NCBI GenBank assembly: GCA_024277895.1
Contig: JAJRUH010000037.1
Coordinates: 1 to 38,704 of the forward strand
DNA: 38,704 nt
Direction of reading: 5' to 3'
Source of the DNA: Bacteroidota bacterium
Lineage (GTDB): Bacteria; Bacteroidota; Bacteroidia; Bacteroidales; JAADGE01
Shown here piece by piece: positions 1 to 7,224 of the stretch; within the stretch, counting starts at the first letter, position 1, and each line of letters opens with the position of its first letter. The position numbers and the translations under genes were made by a program. The notes under the pieces were generated by a model, which saw only the letters and a list, made by a program, of their open reading frames with translations, had not been told where the DNA came from and ran no database searches.

Positions 1-52
1 ATTGCTTGAAAAAATTGTTAATAACTTTTACAAAATTTGCTTGTTTTAATCA

Positions 53-287
53 TAGAATACTGAAAAGCTCACAGGTGCATTAGATTTCAAGTTTCTCGTT
101 TGAAGTCGTATATAAATACTACGAAATAAGAGAAATTTGACAGATGATGTGCCTGTGGGCAGCTAAAATATTTTACACAAGTGCAAGGAAATAGGGTAAA
201 ATGAATTAAAAACCTTGTATTTGCATATGTAAATATCCTTATAAGTAACTGAACTACAAATATATTAGCGTTTTTCAGCAAGCCCTA
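53..287. repeat. MITE-like repeat, copy 1 (left terminus decayed)
   Basis: About 235 bp, matching the element at 6610-6846 in the same orientation with roughly 13 substitutions counted by eye. The right end reads GTTTTTCAGCAAGCCC followed by TA. The left end (TAGAATACTGAAAAGCTC) is a decayed form of the intact TAGGGCTTGCTGAAAAAC terminus seen in copy 2. A 64-codon open frame on the minus strand is shared with copy 2, but many of the differences change amino acids, so I do not read it as a gene. The terminal inverted repeats, small size, flanking TA and lack of a transposase suggest a non-autonomous miniature transposable element. The family is not identified. Confidence 0.7.
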
Positions 288-303
288 TTTAAAAATAAAA
301 AAC

Positions 304-361
304 AGGTAAAAATACCTATATTTAAAATTTCAGTATTAAGAGTAAAAATACCGGTATTTTT
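304..361. promoter_or_regulatory. Operator-like direct repeats and palindrome upstream of the sensor kinase
   Basis: GTAAAAATACC occurs twice in direct orientation, at 306-316 and 342-352, exactly 36 bp apart. The second copy is half of a perfect 18-bp palindrome, AAAAATACCGGTATTTTT (344-361). The first copy is itself an interrupted dyad (AGGTA-AAAA-TACCT, 304-317). The array lies just upstream of a -7-like box (377-384), which suits a transcription-factor binding region. Alternatively, if transcribed, the two copies could compete for the same complementary arm. Confidence 0.35.
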
Positions 362-376
362 TTGCCTGTAAAATCA

Positions 377-384
377 TAACTTTG
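377..384 (+). promoter_or_regulatory. Possible Bacteroidetes -7 box for the sensor-kinase gene
   Basis: TAACTTTG matches the TAnnTTTG -7 consensus and lies 28 bp before the ATG at 412. No well-spaced TTG -33 element is visible: the nearby TTTG at 361-364 is only 12 bp away. The call rests on the -7 box alone. Confidence 0.3.
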
Positions 385-411
385 AATTTATTTAAATTTA
401 AATGATTTTTA

Positions 412-3400
412 ATGTCAAATCCTGTTAAAATACTTATTCTCGAAGATGTTACAAGCGATATTTTCTTACTTGAACACCGGCTTAATAAGTCAGATTTTAA
501 TTATAAAACAGAATCTGTCAAAACAAAATCTGATTTTATCAGCACATTAAAAAGTTTTGAACCCGATATCATCCTATCCGATTATCACTTACCGACATTC
601 TCAGGATTAGAAGCACTGGAAACAGTCAAAAATACCAACCCCGATACACCTTTTATTTTCGTTACAGGCGTATTAAATGAAAAAACAGCTGTAAAATTAC
701 TCAAAAAAGGCGCTTGGGATTATGTTTTAAAAGACAATTTAGTCCGTTTAGTTCCTGCAGTTGAAAACGCTCTTATATTAAAACACAAAAATGAAGAAGT
801 AAAAAAAACACAAAAATATCTGAAAGAAAGCAGAACTAAATATCTTGACTTATATGAAAATGCACCCGATATGTTTCTGACTTTTAATTTCAATACAGGT
901 ATTATCAGCGAATGCAATAATACATTAATTCAAAAAATCGGTTATAAAAAAACAGAAATAATCAATCATTCAATCAGTGAATTTTATTCATCCGATGATT
1001 TGCACAAATTAAAAAATAAATATCTCCAATATATTCTTAAAAATAAAGAAATAGAAAATGAGGAAATCTCAGTCAAAACAAAAAAAGGATATATTATATA
1101 CGGTACAATAAATTCAAAAGTTGATTTTTATACAACCGGATTTATAAAAAATATTCATATTACCATAAGAGATATTACCGAATTAAAAGAAAAAGATAAA
1201 GTGTTGAAAGAAAGTGAAAAACGGTTTAAAATGATTTTTGAAAAAACATCCGATTCCGTTCTTATTTTAGATGCCGAATTAAACCGAATTCCCATTCTTA
1301 AAGAAGCAAACTCTGCTGCAAAACAATACATTTTTGATTCAAAACAAACATATTTTAACAAACCGATAAGTATTTTACTCCCTCATATTCCCGAACAAGA
1401 AATAATCAAGGCGATTAATCAGATAAAAAACGGAGAAACATTTCGTGATAATATTACTTTAAATACGAAAAACTCCAAAACATTTTATTTTGATATAATA
1501 GCAAATCTCATATACCTGGAGAACAAAAAACACATTTTGATAACAGCACGAGATATTACAGAACAATATCTTGCAGAATTAAAATTAAACAAACAAAAAG
1601 AAACATTCAAATCTCTCTATAAAGAATACCTGAACCAAAATTTAGATTTAGAATACACTATTCAAAAATTACATAAAAGTCAAAAAGAACTTTCATCTAA
1701 AATAGACATTATTAACAGAAGTCCGGTTGTCAGTTTTTCGTGGAAAAATAAACCCGGTTGGCCGGTAAATTATGTATCAAAAAATGCGGAAAAAATATTC
1801 GGGTATTCTTCCGAAGAGTTCTTAAATAACAATATTTTATTTGAGAAAATTATACATCCCGAAGATTTATTACACGTAAAGCGGGAAATTGAAGAAGCTT
1901 CAGAGAAAAAAACAAATTATAAAATAACTCATAAATCATATCGTATCATTACAAAAAATAATACAATAAAATGGATAAAAGACGATACTATAATTATTCG
2001 AAAAAACGGCGAAATAATCAATTATGAAGGCATAATATCGGATATTACCGAAAATATTAAATATCAAAAGGCTTTAGAGGCAAGTGAACAAAAATATCGA
2101 TCAATGTTGGATGTTAATCCCGATATAGTAATAATTACTTCCGAAAATAAAAAAATTCAGTATATGAATCCGAAAGCAATTCAAAAATTCGGAAATTTTG
2201 ATAAAAAAACTTCTTGCCATAAATTCCTGTTTGATTTTGATACACCATGTTTTTGGTGTGCACAAAAGGAAGCAGATATATACGAAAACATTCAAAATGA
2301 GATTGTAATTCCCGATGACAGCAAACAATATTTGGTAACATTTTCCAAGATACAAGAAAATAGCGGAAAATCAACTTATATGACTTCTTATAAAGATGTA
2401 TCGGAATTACGACAATTACAAAATGAACGCTTGCAATTTTTTAATGCGTTGGAAGTTGGTCTGAATGAGGTTTATATGCTTGATCAAAATTTCGGTATTA
2501 AATACGTGAACTCGGTACCTGTACAAAATTTAGGTTTTTCAAAGTCGAAATTGCTCAAAATGAAATTATACAATTTTCAGACGGGGCAAAACAAAAAAAC
2601 ATACAAAAAATATTTTAATATACTGAAAAAAGGAAAAGAGAAAGAAGTTTATTTTGAAACTCGGCATAAACGTTTTGACGGAACATCGTATCCTGCATCT
2701 GTATATTTAAAATTGATAAAACAGAACTCTAAAATCGTTTTGTTAGCATTTGTCAATGATATTTCCGAAAAACAACAAAAAGATGAAATAATCAAACTGT
2801 TATCAACAGCAATTACACAAAGTCCTACAGAAGTTATTATTACTGATATTGACGGAAATATTAATTATGTGAATCCGAAATTTACAGAGATTACCGGGTA
2901 TTCGGCTTCTGAAGTTTTAGGAAAAAATCCTCGATTTATGAAATCGGGCAGGCAATCGGATGATTTTTATAAAGAAATGTGGAATACTGTTTCATCAGGC
3001 AAGGTTTGGAAAGGCGAATTTTACAATAAAAAGAAGAACGGTGAATTTTATTGGGAAAATACAATAATAAATCCCGTAAAAAATGAAACTGGTCATATTA
3101 CACACTATATTGCTCTGAAAGAAAATATTACAGAACAAAAACACATTCGTGAAAAACTGATTGCTTCCGAATTGCATTTTCGATTATTATTTGAAAACTC
3201 CTTAATCGGAATGTACCTGACCACTCCCGACGGCACAATTTTAGATGCCAATAAAGCACTGTGTAAAATGTTGGGGTACAATTCGCCGGAAGAATTAAAA
3301 AATATTAATATAGCACAAAATGATGAAATTATTGTAAACCGTAAAGAATTTGAAACAGAGATTAATAATAAAGGATTTGTTTACGGAATGGAAAGCATTT

Positions 3401-5031
3401 GGTCTGACAGGAACAATAAACTTATATATGTCAGAGAAAATGCCCGTAAATTTGTTGATAAAAACGGAGCCGTATTTTATGAGGGTACAGTAGAAAATAT
3501 TACAGACGTTAAATTAGCTGAAAGAAAATTAAAAGAAACTCACGAATTTAATAAACATATTATTAGGGTAGGTAATTTAGGCTATGCAATATATGAAACG
3601 AACGGAGATTGTATTGATGCAAATAAAACATTTGCTGAAATTTTTGAAACCAATGTGCCTGAATTATTAAAAGAAAATTTCAGAAAAAATAAAAACTGGG
3701 TAAAATATCAAATGATTGAAATTGCTGATAAATGTCTGAAATACGGCGAAAGAACAAAAAGAATATTCAATGGTAAAACGATATATAACAGAGATATCTG
3801 GATTGAATATAATTTCAGCAGAATATACAAAGGCAACAAACCGCAACTTCTGATTATAATACAGAATATTTCTTCTTATATGAAAGCTAAAAGAAGACAA
3901 ATACAAACTAAATCCGAGTACATTAATTTAATCGAAAGTGTAAATGTTCCGATTTTCGGGATTGATTCGAACGGAAAAATAAATCAATGGAATACGGCAA
4001 TTGAAAATTTAACCGGATATAATCGTCAAGAAATAAAAAGAAAAGATATAACGCGTATTTTTAAAACCGAAGGTGATTATGTTTTTCATGAATTTATTAA
4101 TAATGCTTTAAACGGATCAAAGATGTTAAACGAAGAATTAGATATAATCAGCAAAAAAGGCAAAACAATACGTTTATTATTAAGCAGTACTCTGCAAATT
4201 AATAATGATGACCATATCAGCGGAATAGTCTGCGTTGCTCAGGATATTACACAACGAGAAATTTATAAAGTGAATTTGGAAAAACAAATTGAAGAACGCA
4301 CACATAAATTAATTCAAGCTCTGAAAAAAGAAAAAGAATTGAGTGATTTAAAATCACAATTTGTATCTATGGCATCCCATGAATTCAGAACACCGCTCTC
4401 GGCAATTAAATTTGCCGCCGGTTTTATTAATAAATATTATGACAGAGCCGAAAAAAATAAAATACTGGAAAAAACTCGAAAAATAGATACTCAGGTAAAT
4501 CATATGACAAGTTTACTTGAAGATGTTTTAACAATCGGAAAAATTGAAAGCAAGAAATTAAAATTTGAACCTAAGCAATTATATCTTACGGAAGAATTAA
4601 AATTAATGATTGAAGATGTGTTAATCGCAACAAAAAAAACACATACAATTAATTTTACATTTAACGATCCGAAATGTCCGATAATTTCAGATGATAAAAT
4701 TCTCAGAAACATTTTTAATAACTTATTAACTAATGCCGTAAAATTTTCACCCGATGCAGATGAAGTAGTTCTTAGTTTAAATGCTGATGAAAAAAATGTA
4801 ATTTTGAAAGTCCTGGACAAAGGAATAGGTATTAAACCCGAAGAATTAAAAGATATTTTTAATCCGTTCAGGCGCGGACAAAATGTTGAAACTATTCAGG
4901 GAACCGGCTTGGGATTAGCCATTGTTAAAGAATCAATTGATTTATTAAAAGGCCGAATTTCGGTTAAAAGTAACATCGGTAAAGGAACTGAATTTACTGT
5001 AATTTTACCAAAACAGAAAATGATAAAATAA
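412..5031 (+). CDS. Soluble sensor histidine kinase: receiver, about 9 PAS, HisKA, HATPase
   Basis: A 1539-residue signalling kinase. The N-terminal receiver (about 1-125) has acidic residues E11/D12, phospho-acceptor D57 (SDYHLP), T85 and K107. By my reading nine PAS-like domains follow, at about 140-260, 267-385, 427-548, 561-668, 676-793, 794-913, 917-1043, 1044-1166 and 1168-1290, most ending in the D-I-T-E/Q type motif. The fourth carries C602-H603 and a C613-x-x-C616 cluster. A short coiled stretch leads to HisKA with H1323 in SHEFRTPL, then HATPase with N-box N1441, G1 box D1469-KGIG and G2 box GTGLGLAI near 1497. There is no signal peptide, transmembrane segment or HAMP domain, so it should sense cytoplasmic cues. 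It sits 20 bp before a CheY-like gene, inside the repeat-bracketed island. The ligands of the PAS domains are unknown. Confidence 0.93.
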   Translation: MSNPVKILILEDVTSDIFLLEHRLNKSDFNYKTESVKTKSDFISTLKSFEPDIILSDYHLPTFSGLEALETVKNTNPDTPFIFVTGVLNEKTAVKLLKKGAWDYVLKDNLVRLVPAVENALILKHKNEEVKKTQKYLKESRTKYLDLYENAPDMFLTFNFNTGIISECNNTLIQKIGYKKTEIINHSISEFYSSDDLHKLKNKYLQYILKNKEIENEEISVKTKKGYIIYGTINSKVDFYTTGFIKNIHITIRDITELKEKDKVLKESEKRFKMIFEKTSDSVLILDAELNRIPILKEANSAAKQYIFDSKQTYFNKPISILLPHIPEQEIIKAINQIKNGETFRDNITLNTKNSKTFYFDIIANLIYLENKKHILITARDITEQYLAELKLNKQKETFKSLYKEYLNQNLDLEYTIQKLHKSQKELSSKIDIINRSPVVSFSWKNKPGWPVNYVSKNAEKIFGYSSEEFLNNNILFEKIIHPEDLLHVKREIEEASEKKTNYKITHKSYRIITKNNTIKWIKDDTIIIRKNGEIINYEGIISDITENIKYQKALEASEQKYRSMLDVNPDIVIITSENKKIQYMNPKAIQKFGNFDKKTSCHKFLFDFDTPCFWCAQKEADIYENIQNEIVIPDDSKQYLVTFSKIQENSGKSTYMTSYKDVSELRQLQNERLQFFNALEVGLNEVYMLDQNFGIKYVNSVPVQNLGFSKSKLLKMKLYNFQTGQNKKTYKKYFNILKKGKEKEVYFETRHKRFDGTSYPASVYLKLIKQNSKIVLLAFVNDISEKQQKDEIIKLLSTAITQSPTEVIITDIDGNINYVNPKFTEITGYSASEVLGKNPRFMKSGRQSDDFYKEMWNTVSSGKVWKGEFYNKKKNGEFYWENTIINPVKNETGHITHYIALKENITEQKHIREKLIASELHFRLLFENSLIGMYLTTPDGTILDANKALCKMLGYNSPEELKNINIAQNDEIIVNRKEFETEINNKGFVYGMESIWSDRNNKLIYVRENARKFVDKNGAVFYEGTVENITDVKLAERKLKETHEFNKHIIRVGNLGYAIYETNGDCIDANKTFAEIFETNVPELLKENFRKNKNWVKYQMIEIADKCLKYGERTKRIFNGKTIYNRDIWIEYNFSRIYKGNKPQLLIIIQNISSYMKAKRRQIQTKSEYINLIESVNVPIFGIDSNGKINQWNTAIENLTGYNRQEIKRKDITRIFKTEGDYVFHEFINNALNGSKMLNEELDIISKKGKTIRLLLSSTLQINNDDHISGIVCVAQDITQREIYKVNLEKQIEERTHKLIQALKKEKELSDLKSQFVSMASHEFRTPLSAIKFAAGFINKYYDRAEKNKILEKTRKIDTQVNHMTSLLEDVLTIGKIESKKLKFEPKQLYLTEELKLMIEDVLIATKKTHTINFTFNDPKCPIISDDKILRNIFNNLLTNAVKFSPDADEVVLSLNADEKNVILKVLDKGIGIKPEELKDIFNPFRRGQNVETIQGTGLGLAIVKESIDLLKGRISVKSNIGKGTEFTVILPKQKMIK

Positions 5032-5051
5032 AATTATTAAAATAAAAAAAG

Positions 5052-5423
5052 ATGAAAAAAAAGATTTTAGTTGTAGAAGATACATCAGCTGTCCGAGAAG
5101 AAATTTGTGATATATTAAAAATGGAAGGTTTTAATGTATCGGAAGCCGTAAACGGAAAAGAAGGCTTAAGACTGGCTCAAACCGTTAAACCGAATTTAAT
5201 ACTTACAGATATTGTAATGCCTGAAATGAACGGGTTTGAATTATATGAAAATATTGCAAAAAATTCAAAAATACAAAATATTCCGATTATTTTTCTGTCT
5301 GCCAATGCAGATAAAGATGCTTTGGAACGGGCAAAAAAAATGGGAACCGGTGAATACATCGTTAAACCGGTAAGTCCTGATATTTTAATTAAAACAATAA
5401 CAAACAGAATCAATAAACATTAA
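5052..5423 (+). CDS. CheY-like single-domain response regulator
   Basis: A 123-residue protein consisting only of a receiver domain. It has the acidic pair E9/D10, phospho-acceptor D53 in LTDIVMPEMNGF, S83 at the switch Ser/Thr position and K105 in the VKP motif, so the fold and phosphorylation site look intact. It has no output domain, so it would act by protein contact or as a phosphate shuttle or sink. It lies between the large kinase (20-bp gap) and the LuxR-type regulator (14-bp gap), most likely in one transcript. No Hpt domain is encoded nearby, so a full kinase-receiver-Hpt-receiver relay would need a partner elsewhere. Confidence 0.92.
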   Translation: MKKKILVVEDTSAVREEICDILKMEGFNVSEAVNGKEGLRLAQTVKPNLILTDIVMPEMNGFELYENIAKNSKIQNIPIIFLSANADKDALERAKKMGTGEYIVKPVSPDILIKTITNRINKH

Positions 5424-5437
5424 ATAACATTGTCATT

Positions 5438-6535
5438 ATGTCTAAAAAAAAGATTTTAGTAATCGATGATTTTGCACCGCTGCTTGAAGAAGTTACAGAT
5501 TTCTTAACTTTTGAAGGCTTTAAAACTTTTTCGGCGAAGGACGGAACCGAAGGTATTCAAATGGCTCTTCAATGTAAACCGGATTTGATAATTTGTGATA
5601 TTGAAATGCCTAAAATGAACGGTTTTGAAGTATATAAAACACTTGAAAAGATTCCGGCTGTCAATTCAACTCCTTTTATTTTTTTAACAGCAAGAGCACA
5701 AGCTGAAGATTTTAAAAGCGGCTTAAAATTAGGTGCAGATGACTACATTACCAAACCGTTGGAAATGGATTATCTCTTGGCAAGTATTTTAAAACGTTTA
5801 GATAAAATAGAACGCATCGAAAACAAATATCGTAAAGAATTTGAAATTCTTTTACACAATCCGTTAATCGGAATTTTTATTTATAAAGCAAATCAATTTT
5901 ATCTTATTAATAATAAATTTCGAGATATCATAGGTTATTCAAAAAAAGAACTCAATAATCTTAAATTATCAGACATCATAATAAGCGATTCGGAAATCTT
6001 ATTACGAAAATTAAAATCAGTTTCTGACAATATTCACGATTCGGTTCAGGTTAAAATCTCAATTATTAAAAAAAATAAAAAAGCGGTAATTATTGAATTA
6101 TTTGTTAAATATATAGAATCAAAAAATGAAAAAGGACTGATAGGATCTGTAATTGAACTCTCATCGGAAAAATCCGGTTCTGTATCAAATTCTGATAATT
6201 CTTCAGTTACAGAATTCGAAAAAATTGTAGATTTCCTGAATTCTTCCGGAAAAGGAGAAATTGCCGATGAAATTATTAATGTAAAAGAAATTGTATCTTT
6301 CAATTCAGATTCAAAAAAACAAAAACTTCAAAAAAAAATTAAACTGACTAAAAGAGAAACAGAAATTTTGCAATTAATTTGTGAAGGCTATACAAATGTT
6401 GAAATTGCCGTAAAACTTTTTATCAGTAATCGTACAGTTGATAATCACCGAGCAAATCTGTTATCAAAAACACATACTAAAAATACGGCTTCTCTGGTTG
6501 CTTTTGCCGTTCAAAACAGGATTGTTGAAATATAA
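5438..6535 (+). CDS. Response regulator with receiver, PAS-like and LuxR-type HTH domains
   Basis: 365 residues. The receiver (about 1-125) has D10/D11, phospho-acceptor D54 in ICDIEMPKMNGF, T-A-R at the switch position and K-P in DDYITKPLE. A PAS-like middle (about 135-225) contains FRDIIGYSKKEL. After a charged, low-complexity linker comes a C-terminal LuxR/NarL-type helix-turn-helix (about 300-362) with LTKRETEILQLICEG and SNRTVDNH. The usual NarL class is about 210 residues, so the extra length is the PAS insertion, which could make DNA binding depend on a second signal. It is the only DNA-binding gene of the island and the natural output for the kinase. It could also be autoregulatory at the dyads upstream of the kinase. 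Confidence 0.9.
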   Translation: MSKKKILVIDDFAPLLEEVTDFLTFEGFKTFSAKDGTEGIQMALQCKPDLIICDIEMPKMNGFEVYKTLEKIPAVNSTPFIFLTARAQAEDFKSGLKLGADDYITKPLEMDYLLASILKRLDKIERIENKYRKEFEILLHNPLIGIFIYKANQFYLINNKFRDIIGYSKKELNNLKLSDIIISDSEILLRKLKSVSDNIHDSVQVKISIIKKNKKAVIIELFVKYIESKNEKGLIGSVIELSSEKSGSVSNSDNSSVTEFEKIVDFLNSSGKGEIADEIINVKEIVSFNSDSKKQKLQKKIKLTKRETEILQLICEGYTNVEIAVKLFISNRTVDNHRANLLSKTHTKNTASLVAFAVQNRIVEI

Positions 6536-6609
6536 TTTCAGTGATTTGACAGAAAACTTTTTTACTGTATTTTGGAAGTGAAAACTTTTTTCTTTGAATT
6601 TCAATTGTT

Positions 6610-6846
6610 TAGGGCTTGCTGAAAAACTCACAGGTGCATTAGATTTCAAGTTTCTCGTTTGAAGTCGTATATAAATACTGTGAAATAAGAGAAATTTGAA
6701 AGATGGTGTGCCTGTGGGCAGCTAAAATAGTTTACACAAGTGCAGGGAAATAGGGTGAAATGAATTAAAAACCTTGCACTTGCATATGCAAATAACCTTA
6801 TAAGTAACTGAAACACAAATATATTAGCGTTTTTCAGCAAGCCCTA
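6610..6846. repeat. MITE-like repeat, copy 2 (intact terminal inverted repeats)
   Basis: About 237 bp with matching ends: TAGGGCTTGCTGAAAAAC on the left and its exact reverse complement on the right, giving 18-bp inverted repeats if the flanking TA is counted. The TA at both ends could be a 2-bp target duplication. Internal dyads include TTGCATATGCAA (6780-6791) and TGCC-tgtg-GGCA (6709-6720). It is about 94% identical by eye to copy 1 at 53-287. The right end abuts the 3' end of the PorE/SPOR gene, and its last bases form part of that reading frame's TAG stop. No transposase is encoded. This element fills the 308-bp stretch between the LuxR regulator and the next gene. Confidence 0.75.
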
Positions 6847-7224
6847 CTTATACCATTCTAATTCTCTGATAAATGCATCTTTGAAACCCATTTTATGAAC
6901 TGTTACTAAATATTTTTCAGCATCGGATTTATATTTGTATTTTCCGTATGTATAGTGATATAAAACATCATTTCCGTTTCTGATTTTCACCTTTCCTCTG
7001 AAATCTTTAAAAAAGCGATCAGTATTCGGTAATTTCCTTCTGAATGCACCAAGTTGAATTGTGTAAATACCTTTAAAACCGCCGTTATCTAAATCACCGG
7101 CATTTGTGTTATTATTTGCTACAACATTGTTAAATGCGTTCTTGGCACTTTCGCTGTCCAATACCGTTACTAATATATCTTCTTTATTTGAATTATAATC
7201 TGTTAAATCAACAAATATTCTGTT
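6844..7224 (-). pseudogene. Downstream fragment of the PorE-like gene: end of OmpA region plus SPOR-like domain
   Basis: This stretch is in the same frame as the PorE-like gene (7225-8970) and separated from it only by the TAA at 7225-7227. It would add about 126 residues. The first part completes the OmpA-like region (NRIFVDLTD), followed by a short linker. The last about 75 residues look like a SPOR domain: the opening YTIQLGAFRRKL and the late GFKDAFIRELEW segments are typical. SPOR domains bind denuded peptidoglycan glycan. It could restart only at a TTG at 7161, without a ribosome-binding site or signal peptide. The frame ends in a TAG formed at the junction with repeat copy 2. It is probably untranslated unless the stop is read through or the reference base is wrong. 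Confidence 0.6.

Noticed and set aside
87-281. A 64-codon minus-strand frame in repeat copy 1, matched by 6646-6840 in copy 2
   Set aside because: Of about 13 substitutions between the copies, roughly half or more change amino acids, with no bias to silent positions, and the frame simply spans the repeat. More likely non-coding.
2791-3150. Sixth PAS domain as a photoactive LOV domain
   Set aside because: The segment GKNPRFMKSG resembles the LOV core GxNCRFLQ, but the flavin-binding cysteine is replaced by Pro, so no classical light adduct can form.
6553-6592. Repeated GAAAACTTTTTT just after the LuxR-type regulator
   Set aside because: Only a short AT-rich direct repeat without a stable hairpin or a known motif; not enough to call a terminator or operator.
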